From Parahaliea mediterranea (lineage in GTDB: Bacteria > Pseudomonadota > Gammaproteobacteria > Pseudomonadales > Halieaceae), in NCBI RefSeq assembly GCF_017255185.1, contig NZ_JAFKCZ010000008.1:231714-295713 (forward strand): DNA of 64,000 bases. Direction: 5' to 3'. The position numbers and the translations under genes are program-made. Of the stretch, positions 54,881-62,121 are shown one piece after another (the first letter of the stretch is position 1; each line of letters opens with the position of its first letter). The notes under the pieces were generated by a model. That model saw only the letters and a list, made by a program, of their open reading frames with translations. It made no database searches and was not told the origin of the DNA.

Positions 54881-57121
54881 CTAGAAATCGTAGCGGAGAT
54901 TGACGCCGAGGGTGCGCGGACGCTCGAAAATACCGGCGGAATTAACAAACCCCGGGGCGACCTCGGTGTCGGTGCGGGCGGTGAGATCCCGCTCGTCGAA
55001 CAGGTTCGTCGCGTAGAGCGACAGGCGGTAGGGCCCCCGCTCCACGCCCAGGTTAACGTCGGTTATCACCCGGCTGTCCACCTCGCCCGCCAGGGCTCCG
55101 GCCAGGGGGAAGTTGGTGACGAAGTCGTCGATGTAGCGCACGCCGCCGCCGAAGCTGGCATTCCAACCGGCCGCGAGCTCGAAGGCATAGGACCACTGCA
55201 GTGAGGCTTTCCAGCTCGGCACGCCCGGAATATCCTGGTCTTTCTCGCCGCCGAAACCCGGCTCATCGTCGTCGAGGGTACTGTGGGTATAGCCCATGTT
55301 CAGGGTAATCTCGAAATCGTCGGTCAGGTTCAGTGCGGTCACGCTCTCAAAACCGTAGGCGGAGAGACCGCTGTCGGCGTTGGTGATGGTGTTGAGGCCG
55401 TTGACCAGAAGCGGCGCCTGGAAATTGTCGTAGGTGGCGTACCACAGGGCCAGGTCGTAGGAAATCAGGCCGTCCAGGGCCCAGCCCTTGGCGCCGGCTT
55501 CGTAGCTCCAGGAGGTGTCTGACTCGACGAACTCGGTGGTGGCCAGATCACCCGTGGCGAGATTGACCACCGGCAGGTTGGGGGTCGCCGGGCGGTAGCC
55601 GCTGGCGATGGTGGTGTACAGGGACACATTCTCACCGGGGCGGTAGCGCGCGCTCAGCAGGTAGGTGTCGACGGTATCGTCGATGACCTGCCTGGACTGC
55701 ACCCGCGGCCCACCGGTGACCAGCAGTCCCTCGGCGGTGAAGTCCAGCTCGATCTCGTTGTCGCTGTAGCGGGCACCGAGTTGCACATCGAAGTTGTCGC
55801 TGAAGTAATAGGTCACGCTGCCGAACACCGCCGCCTCGGTGTAATTCGAGGGGAAGGAGGCGTCGGAGAACACCACCGGCGTATCCGGCTCGATGCGCCC
55901 GCCCTGCACATTGCTGGTGTCCTCGTCGGTGTAGTAGAGGCCGGCCTGCCACTCCAGGTCGCCGTCGGCCCGGGAGGCCAGGCGAATCTCCTGCACGAAC
56001 TTCTCCGAGCGGGACTCGGCGTCGAAGGTCAGGGAGCTGGTGCCAACCGGACGCTGCAACAGCAAGTCGATCAGCGGGCCGAAACTGCGCGTCACGTCCT
56101 GCGCGGTCAGCAGGCTGTTCTCGGCGTAGCTGGTGGAGGAGATCAGGGTGGCGAAGGCCATGTCGTAGGTGATCGTGCCGGAGACCACCTCGAACTCGAC
56201 CTCCTTGCGGGTCCCGTCCTCCACCGAGCTGTAATCGCCGAGCAGGCCATCGGTGCTGCCCGGGCCCGCCAGGGTCACCTCCGACAGCGCGTCGCTGCTG
56301 CTTTCCTGCTTGAGGTAGTTCAGGCGCAGGCCCAGGTCGTCCGTGGCCTGGTACAGCAAGTCGAAGGAGTAGCCCTCCACATCGCCGCCATCGACATCCC
56401 TGTCCAGTGTCTTGCCGGGATCAATGCCCATGGGACCCTGTACGCGGTCGACATAGCCCGCCACGTCCCGGGTGAAGCCCGCGATGGTCAGGCCCAGCTT
56501 GTCCTCGATCAGGGGAATACTCACCCGGCCGCTCACCGTATTGCCGGTATCGCCGGAGCTCACCGAATTGACGTCCAGGCCCAGGCTGCCCTCGAACGCC
56601 TGCAGATTGGGCTTGCTGGTGATATAGCGCAGGGCGCCGCCCACCGCGGAGGCGCCCCACAGGGTGCCCTGGGGCCCCTTGATGATTTCGACCCGCTCCA
56701 CGTCCAGCAGCATGCCGTCGAGGAAGATACTGTCACCGTTGGCGTAGGCGGTACTGCTGGTTACCGGGGTTTCATCGGCGTAGATCGCGAACACCGGCGT
56801 GGACGCCAGCTGCGGAATGCCCCGCGCGGTCAGCGTGCCCAGGCCGGGCTGGCCGCGACTCTCGAACTGGACGCCCGGGGTGTAGCGCACCACATCCTCC
56901 ACGCTCTGCAGCCCTTTCAGGGCGAAATCCGCGGGGTCCACCGCGACCACCGAGGCCGCCACGTCCCGCAAGGACTGCTCGCGCCGGCTCGCGGTGACGA
57001 TCACCTCTTCCAGGGCCACAGGCTGGCCGCGGCCGTCCTGGGCGGTGCTGCTCGCCGCTGTCGTCATTGAACCGAGGGCGGCGAGCACCGCCAGCGAAAG
57101 GTGTTTTTTCCGAGTCGTCAT
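54881..57121 (-). CDS. TonB-dependent outer-membrane receptor 3
   Basis: A 746-residue TonB-driven transporter. It has a signal peptide to about residue 27 (SMTTAASSTAQ), TonB box EEVIVTASRR, a plug with VERVEIIKGPQGTLWGASAV (Gly-Ala-Ser in place of the more usual Gly-Arg-Asn) and a barrel ending VNLRYDF with terminal Phe. AGGGG lies seven bases before the ATG. It stands upstream of the alpha/beta hydrolase on the same strand (gap 82 bases). Together with the hydrolases around the GntR gene it suggests an uptake and breakdown system. The ligand is unknown. It is GC-rich like the flanks. Confidence 0.9.
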   Translation of the reverse strand: MTTRKKHLSLAVLAALGSMTTAASSTAQDGRGQPVALEEVIVTASRREQSLRDVAASVVAVDPADFALKGLQSVEDVVRYTPGVQFESRGQPGLGTLTARGIPQLASTPVFAIYADETPVTSSTAYANGDSIFLDGMLLDVERVEIIKGPQGTLWGASAVGGALRYITSKPNLQAFEGSLGLDVNSVSSGDTGNTVSGRVSIPLIEDKLGLTIAGFTRDVAGYVDRVQGPMGIDPGKTLDRDVDGGDVEGYSFDLLYQATDDLGLRLNYLKQESSSDALSEVTLAGPGSTDGLLGDYSSVEDGTRKEVEFEVVSGTITYDMAFATLISSTSYAENSLLTAQDVTRSFGPLIDLLLQRPVGTSSLTFDAESRSEKFVQEIRLASRADGDLEWQAGLYYTDEDTSNVQGGRIEPDTPVVFSDASFPSNYTEAAVFGSVTYYFSDNFDVQLGARYSDNEIELDFTAEGLLVTGGPRVQSRQVIDDTVDTYLLSARYRPGENVSLYTTIASGYRPATPNLPVVNLATGDLATTEFVESDTSWSYEAGAKGWALDGLISYDLALWYATYDNFQAPLLVNGLNTITNADSGLSAYGFESVTALNLTDDFEITLNMGYTHSTLDDDEPGFGGEKDQDIPGVPSWKASLQWSYAFELAAGWNASFGGGVRYIDDFVTNFPLAGALAGEVDSRVITDVNLGVERGPYRLSLYATNLFDERDLTARTDTEVAPGFVNSAGIFERPRTLGVNLRYDF

Positions 57122-57541
57122 TATTTATCCCCTAGTTGGAAGGCCATGTGACCGCGAGGGACGGATTCAGCCCATCCCGCAGCCCATCACTTATCTCAGC
57201 TTTAACCAAATTCTTTCACATATTTAACAGCCATATATATAACTTATTAAATACATGGCTGCAATATTTTAAAGACAAGAGCATTCCGGCAACGGGATAT
57301 GCAAAAAACCCGGCACATGACAGCCGTAACAGGGACTCAAAGCCGACAACGGGGAGAAAAGGGACGAAAATGGCGAAATAACGGGAATAAGCACGCCCCT
57401 CGAGAGGGAACACTCGCCAGGACTCCAGCTGATTGTGAATGGCGCCGAAGACCGCAACCGCTCGGCGGCCGCGAAGAGCGAGGGGAGCAAGGAGAGCGCG
57501 GGGCGATCAGCGCAATTCGGCGGGCCGCGCCGCCGGCCCGG
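57122..57541. other. Gap between TonB receptor 3 and rnhB
   Basis: About 420 bases. The part at 57190-57290 is AT-rich and should hold the receptor promoter; it includes CAGCCAT (57228-57234) and ATGGCTG (57255-57261), an inverted repeat with a 20-base AT centre. The remainder has no supported gene. Just after the rnhB stop, GGGCCG/CGGCCC (57522-57539) can form a short hairpin. Confidence 0.5.
57228..57261. promoter_or_regulatory. Inverted repeat in the TonB receptor 3 promoter region
   Basis: CAGCCAT, a 20-base AT-rich centre, ATGGCTG. It may bind the GntR regulator encoded at 52087, given a similar layout in that gene's own upstream region. Confidence 0.4.
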
Positions 57542-58138
57542 TCAATCCGTTAGCAGGGCCCGCACCGGGGCGAAACTGCGTCGGTGCACCGGCGTGACAC
57601 CCAGTTCGCGCAGGGCGGCGAGGTGGGTGGCGGTGGGGTAGCCCTTGTGGCTGGCGAAGCCATAGCCGGGGTACTGTGCATCCAGGTCCATCAGCTCCCG
57701 GTCGCGCTGCACCTTGGCCAGAATGGAGGCGGCGGCAATGGCCGGCACCCGGTCGTCGCCCTTGACCACCGGCTCTGAGGCGTAGTGCCAGCGGGGCAGC
57801 CGGTTGCCGTCCACCAGCACATAGCCCGGCTGCACCGGCAGCGACTCCACCGCGCGCTTCATCGCCAGCAGCGAGGCGTGGAGGATGTTTAATTCGTCGA
57901 TTTCCGCCACTGTCGCCCGCGCCACCGACCAGGCCAGGGCCTGCTCGCGAATCGCCTCGGCCAGGGCCTCCCGGCGGCGTTGGCTCAACTTCTTGGAATC
58001 GCGCAAACCGGTGATCGGCCGGGCCGGATCGAGGATCACCGCCGCCGCGACCACGTCTCCGGCCAGCGGACCGCGGCCGACCTCGTCCACGCCGGCGAGA
58101 TCCGGTCCCTCGTAGTCGCTTGTGAACAAGTCCTGCAC
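57542..58138 (-). CDS. rnhB: Ribonuclease HII
   Basis: Removes RNA from RNA-DNA hybrids, including single ribonucleotides. 198 residues. The active-site Asp and Glu are in [16 protein letters not shown] (residues 16-31), with [10 protein letters not shown] and further acidic residues in [11 protein letters not shown]. The His-rich end [18 protein letters not shown] is typical. It is the last gene of the lpx operon, starting two bases after the lpxB stop. In most gammaproteobacteria dnaE follows; here it does not. Confidence 0.94.
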   Translation of the reverse strand: MQDLFTSDYEGPDLAGVDEVGRGPLAGDVVAAAVILDPARPITGLRDSKKLSQRRREALAEAIREQALAWSVARATVAEIDELNILHASLLAMKRAVESLPVQPGYVLVDGNRLPRWHYASEPVVKGDDRVPAIAAASILAKVQRDRELMDLDAQYPGYGFASHKGYPTATHLAALRELGVTPVHRRSFAPVRALLTD

Positions 58139-58140
58139 GA

Positions 58141-59277
58141 CTAGCTCCCCTCCCCGATTGTGGCCAGCAGGGAATCCGCCGCGCGCGCGGCAAAATCCAG
58201 GGCCAGTTGCTCGTGGAGCGCGTCAAAGGCCCGGCACTGGGACGCCGCCGCGTCCGGGTCCCGCAGCAATGGCAATAGCGCCTCCGCCATGGCCGGCGCG
58301 GTGGCCGCATCCTGAATCAGCTCAGGCACCAGGGCACGGCCCGCAAGGATGTTGGGCAGGGCCGCCCAGGGGGTTTTCACCAGGCGCGACACCAGGGCCC
58401 AGGACAGCGGCGCCATGCGATAGGCCACCACCATCGGCCGCTTGAGCAGCATCGCCTCCAGCGTGGCGGTGCCGGAGGCCAGCAACACCGCGTCGGCGGC
58501 GGCCATGACCTCTCGGGAACGGCCCTCGACCAGGGTCAGGGGCAGTCCCGGCTGGGAGCGCAGCAATTCGCGCAATTGGGCGTGGCGCTCGCCACTGGCC
58601 GCGGGCAGAACGAAGTGCAGGTCGGGAAGCCGGGTTGACAATTCGCTCGCCGCGGCCAAAAACAGCGGCGCCAGTTGGCCGACTTCACCGCCGCGGGAAC
58701 CCGGCAACAGCGCCAGCAGCTTGCCCGCCGCGGGCAGGCCCAGGGCGGCGCGGGCGGCCGCGGCATCCACCCGGCGCGGGATCTCGTCCGCCAGGGGATG
58801 GCCGACAAAACTCGCCGCCACCCCGTGCTCGCGGTAAATCGGCAGCTCGAAGGGAAACAGGCAGAGCATGCGGTCCACGCTGCGGCGGATGCTCTCGATG
58901 CGGCCGGCGCGCCAGGCCCACACGGTGGGGCTGACCAGGTGGGCCGTGGTGACACCGCAATCGCGCAACTTGCGCTCCAGGCGCAGGTTGAAATCCGGCG
59001 AGTCGATACCCAGGAACAGATCCGGCGGGTTGTCGTGAAAGTGGCGATAGACGGCGCCGCGGATGCGCAGCAGTTCCGGCAGGCGCTTGAGGGGCTCGAC
59101 AAAGCCCATCACCGACAGCCGCTCCATGGGAAACAGGCTGTCCAGACCCTGGGCCGCCATCAGGGGGCCGCCGATACCCTCCACCACGAGGTCGGGATGC
59201 CGCTCGCGCAGGGCCGCCAGAACCCGGGAACCCAGGATGTCGCCGGAGGCCTCCCCCGCCAGTACACCGATGCGCAT
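58141..59277 (-). CDS. lpxB: Lipid-A-disaccharide synthase
   Basis: Joins UDP-2,3-diacylglucosamine and lipid X to form the lipid A disaccharide at the inner membrane. 378 residues. It starts [20 protein letters not shown], a strongly conserved LpxB N-terminus, and has [37 protein letters not shown] and [19 protein letters not shown]. It is 14 bases after lpxA and two bases before rnhB, so translation is probably coupled. Confidence 0.95.
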   Translation of the reverse strand: MRIGVLAGEASGDILGSRVLAALRERHPDLVVEGIGGPLMAAQGLDSLFPMERLSVMGFVEPLKRLPELLRIRGAVYRHFHDNPPDLFLGIDSPDFNLRLERKLRDCGVTTAHLVSPTVWAWRAGRIESIRRSVDRMLCLFPFELPIYREHGVAASFVGHPLADEIPRRVDAAAARAALGLPAAGKLLALLPGSRGGEVGQLAPLFLAAASELSTRLPDLHFVLPAASGERHAQLRELLRSQPGLPLTLVEGRSREVMAAADAVLLASGTATLEAMLLKRPMVVAYRMAPLSWALVSRLVKTPWAALPNILAGRALVPELIQDAATAPAMAEALLPLLRDPDAAASQCRAFDALHEQLALDFAARAADSLLATIGEGS

Positions 59278-59291
59278 CGAGAGCTTCGCCG

Positions 59292-60062
59292 CTAGCGGAC
59301 GATTCCGCGCTCCGACGCGCGCACCGAATCGATCAGGACCTTCACCTCGGGGGTATCGCGCAACATGGTTTCCAGGCGCTGCAGGGCCAGCTCCAGGGTG
59401 AGGCCCTGGCGATAGAGAATCTTGAAGGCGCGCCGCAACTGGCTGATGGTCTCGTTGGAAAAACCGCGCCGGCGCAGGCCCTCGACATTGATGGTCTTGG
59501 CCTCCGCGGGCGTACCGCTGACGGTTACGTACGCGGGCACGTCCTTGCCGATACCCGTGGCCATGCCGCTAAAGCTGTGGGCGCCAATCTTGCAGAACTG
59601 GTGTACCAGGGTATAGCCGGAAAGGATGGCCCAGTCGCCCACGTATACATGCCCCGCGAGCGCCGCGTTGTTCACCAGGATGATGTGGTCGCCCAGCACG
59701 CAATCGTGGCCGATATGCACATAGGCCATGATCAGGTTGTGGTTGCCGATGGTGGTCTCGGAGCGATCCTGCACGGTGCCCCGGTGGATGGTAACGTTTT
59801 CGCGAATCACGTTATTGTCGCCGATCACCAGCCGCGTGGGCTCGTTGCGGTACTTGAGGTCCGGCGTCGACTCCCCCACGGAGGAGAACTGGTAGATGTG
59901 GTTGTTGGCGCCGATACGCGTCGGCCCCTTGATCACCACATGGGACTCGATCCGACAGCCCGGCCCGATTTCCACGTCGGGCCCGATCAGGGTCCAGGGC
60001 CCCACACTCACATCATCGGCCAGCCTGGCGCCGGGATCGACTATCGCCTGCTCGTGGATCAT
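59292..60062 (-). CDS. lpxA: UDP-N-acetylglucosamine acyltransferase
   Basis: The first step of lipid A synthesis, adding a 3-hydroxyacyl chain to UDP-GlcNAc. 256 residues, with hexapeptide-repeat left-handed beta-helix (residues 1-190) and the catalytic His in NHNLIMAYVHIGHDCVLGDH. The C-terminal helical part ends near SERGIVR. It is nine bases after fabZ in the minus-strand operon. Confidence 0.95.
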   Translation of the reverse strand: MIHEQAIVDPGARLADDVSVGPWTLIGPDVEIGPGCRIESHVVIKGPTRIGANNHIYQFSSVGESTPDLKYRNEPTRLVIGDNNVIRENVTIHRGTVQDRSETTIGNHNLIMAYVHIGHDCVLGDHIILVNNAALAGHVYVGDWAILSGYTLVHQFCKIGAHSFSGMATGIGKDVPAYVTVSGTPAEAKTINVEGLRRRGFSNETISQLRRAFKILYRQGLTLELALQRLETMLRDTPEVKVLIDSVRASERGIVR

Positions 60063-60071
60063 GGCGGGGAA

Positions 60072-60509
60072 TCAGGCTTTGCGGTCTGCGCAGAGAATCG
60101 TGGCGGAGGCGGCCAGTTCCCCGTCGACATCGGAACTCACCTCGAATTTCCAGATACCGCGGCGATCCCCCAGGATCTTCGCGCGCAGCATGACCCGGTC
60201 GCCGGGCACGCAGGGGCGTTTGAAGCGCAGGTTATCGGCGCCCACGAAATAATAGATCGAGCCGTCCGCGGGGGTTTTGTTCTGGGACTTGAAGCCCAGC
60301 ACACCCGCGGCCTGGGCCATGGCCTCGACCAGCAACACCCCCGGGAACACCGGCTTGTCCGGAAAGTGGCCGTCGAAAAAGGGCTCGTTGATACTGAGGT
60401 TCTTGTAGGCGACGATCGATTCGCCCAGATTGATTTCCACCACCCGGTCCACCAGCAGGAAGGGGTAGCGGTGCGGCAGTAACTTGCGAATTTCGGCGAC
60501 GTCCATCAT
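60072..60509 (-). CDS. fabZ: 3-hydroxyacyl-ACP dehydratase FabZ
   Basis: A hotdog-fold dehydratase of fatty-acid synthesis. 145 residues; catalytic His in [13 protein letters not shown] and the Glu in [17 protein letters not shown]. It shares substrate pools with lpxA/lpxD (3-hydroxyacyl-ACP) and sits between them in the usual order. Gap to lpxD is 21 bases. Confidence 0.95.
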   Translation of the reverse strand: MMDVAEIRKLLPHRYPFLLVDRVVEINLGESIVAYKNLSINEPFFDGHFPDKPVFPGVLLVEAMAQAAGVLGFKSQNKTPADGSIYYFVGADNLRFKRPCVPGDRVMLRAKILGDRRGIWKFEVSSDVDGELAASATILCADRKA

Positions 60510-60530
60510 CGGAACGGTCTTCCTCCGTGC

Positions 60531-61556
60531 TTAGTGGTCGCGCCCCTGGTCGAGGGAAGCCTCGAGACTGGACAGGCGCCGTTGTATTGAGTCGAGCTGC
60601 GCAAAGCGCACGGCGCTGCGCTTCCATTCACGCGTGGTGGCCATCGGGGTGCCGGATGAGTAGGAACCGGGCTCGGTGATCGACTTGGTCACCATGGTCA
60701 TCCCGGTGACGTGGACGTTGTCACAGATCTCCACGTGGCCGACGACGCCGACACCACCCGCGAGGGTGCAATTGGCCCCTATAATCGTGCTTCCCGCGAG
60801 TCCGGTGCAACCGGCGATCGCGGTATTTTTTCCGATGCGGCAGTTGTGCGCGATCTGCACCAGGTTGTCGATGATCGCGCCGTCCTCCACCACCGTGTCC
60901 TCAATGGCGCCGCGATCGATGGTGGTACAGGAGCCCACTTCCACACGATTGCCGATGCTCACCCCGCCGAGCTGGTAAATCTTCTCCCAGCCGTCGGGGC
61001 CGGGGGCAAAACCGAAACCGTCGCCGCCCAGCACCGCCTGGGAGTGGATGGTGCAGGACTCGCCAATACTCACCCCGTGGTGCAGCACCGCGTTGGCATG
61101 GATGCGCGTTCCCGCGCCCACCCGGCTGTTGTGGCCGATATAGACATTGGCGCCGATCACCGCCCGGGGCCCAATCACCGCGCCGGGTTCTATCACCGCG
61201 TTGGGCCCCACGGAGGCCGAGGGGTCTACCTCGGCATCGGCGGACACCGTGGCCGCGGGATGGACGCCAGCCGGCGCCTGGGGGGATTGATCGAACAGAC
61301 CGCTCACCCGGGCGAAGCAAAGATAGGGGTTCTCGGCAATCAGGTGGTCCACCGGGCACTGCTCAGCCAGCTCCGGCGGCACGATCACCGCGCCGGCGGC
61401 GGTCGTCGCCAACTGCGACAGGTATTTGCGGTTGGCCAGGAAGGCCAGATGCTGCGGGCCGGCGGCGTCCAGCGTCGCCAGGCCCGTGATGCGCCGTCCC
61501 GCGTCACCCGAGAACGCTATCCCCAGCTTTCCTGAGAGCTCCCCGAGTGTGTACAC
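60531..61556 (-). CDS. lpxD: UDP-3-O-(3-hydroxyacyl)glucosamine N-acyltransferase
   Basis: The third acyl step of lipid A assembly. 341 residues. The N-terminal uridine-binding part (residues 1-100) is followed by hexapeptide repeats (about 105-300) with the catalytic His in VQIAHNCRIGKNTAIAGCTG, and a C-terminal helix (QLDSIQRRLSSLEASLDQGR). The start lies four bases after the skp stop. Confidence 0.95.
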   Translation of the reverse strand: MYTLGELSGKLGIAFSGDAGRRITGLATLDAAGPQHLAFLANRKYLSQLATTAAGAVIVPPELAEQCPVDHLIAENPYLCFARVSGLFDQSPQAPAGVHPAATVSADAEVDPSASVGPNAVIEPGAVIGPRAVIGANVYIGHNSRVGAGTRIHANAVLHHGVSIGESCTIHSQAVLGGDGFGFAPGPDGWEKIYQLGGVSIGNRVEVGSCTTIDRGAIEDTVVEDGAIIDNLVQIAHNCRIGKNTAIAGCTGLAGSTIIGANCTLAGGVGVVGHVEICDNVHVTGMTMVTKSITEPGSYSSGTPMATTREWKRSAVRFAQLDSIQRRLSSLEASLDQGRDH

Positions 61557-61560
61557 GTGT

Positions 61561-62079
61561 TTACTCCGCGGACAGCTGGTTCAGCTTGTCCGTCACCTTG
61601 GCGGTGATGCTGTAGCCGGCGTCGGCGTGGATCACTGACTGGCGTTGCAGCAGCAGGCCGATGCCCTCGGTGGTGATCAGCTCGCGCAGCACTTCCTGTA
61701 CCCGGGGCGACATTTCCTGCAGCAGCGCCTGGCCGGCGGCCTGCTCGGCATTCTGCAACTTGCCGGTCACGTGCTCCAGGTCGGACTGCTTGCTCTGCAG
61801 CTTCTGCCGCGCGGCCACCTGTTGCTCCTGGCTCATCACCGCGGCGTCCTTCTGGAAGTCCTTGACCAGGTCGTCGAACTCTTCCTTGAGCTTGTCGTAT
61901 TCGGCCTTGTCGGACTTGTAGTCCTCCTGGGCGCGTACCGCCGCCAGGCGTTTCTGCGCGTGGTCGGTCTGCAGGATGGCCTGCTCCAGATTGACCACCG
62001 CGATCTTGCCCTGGGCCCAGCCGGCGAGCGGCAGCAGCAGGGCCACGGTAGCGATTGCGACTTTGAATAGCTTGGACAC
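61561..62079 (-). CDS. skp: Periplasmic chaperone Skp/OmpH
   Basis: Carries outer-membrane proteins across the periplasm to the BAM complex. About 172 residues with a signal peptide (SKLFKVAIATVALLLPLAGWAQG) and then KIAVVNLEQAILQTDHAQK, followed by long charged helices forming the tentacles. The frame is open upstream to ATG 62094 and ATG 62091, but GTG at 62079 has GGAG six bases ahead and yields the best signal peptide, so I prefer it. It lies between bamA and lpxD as in E. coli. Confidence 0.9.
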   Translation of the reverse strand: MSKLFKVAIATVALLLPLAGWAQGKIAVVNLEQAILQTDHAQKRLAAVRAQEDYKSDKAEYDKLKEEFDDLVKDFQKDAAVMSQEQQVAARQKLQSKQSDLEHVTGKLQNAEQAAGQALLQEMSPRVQEVLRELITTEGIGLLLQRQSVIHADAGYSITAKVTDKLNQLSAE

Positions 62080-62121
62080 GGTTATCTCCATCATTGGTTC
62101 AAAAAAAGTTGGGGCCTGGCC

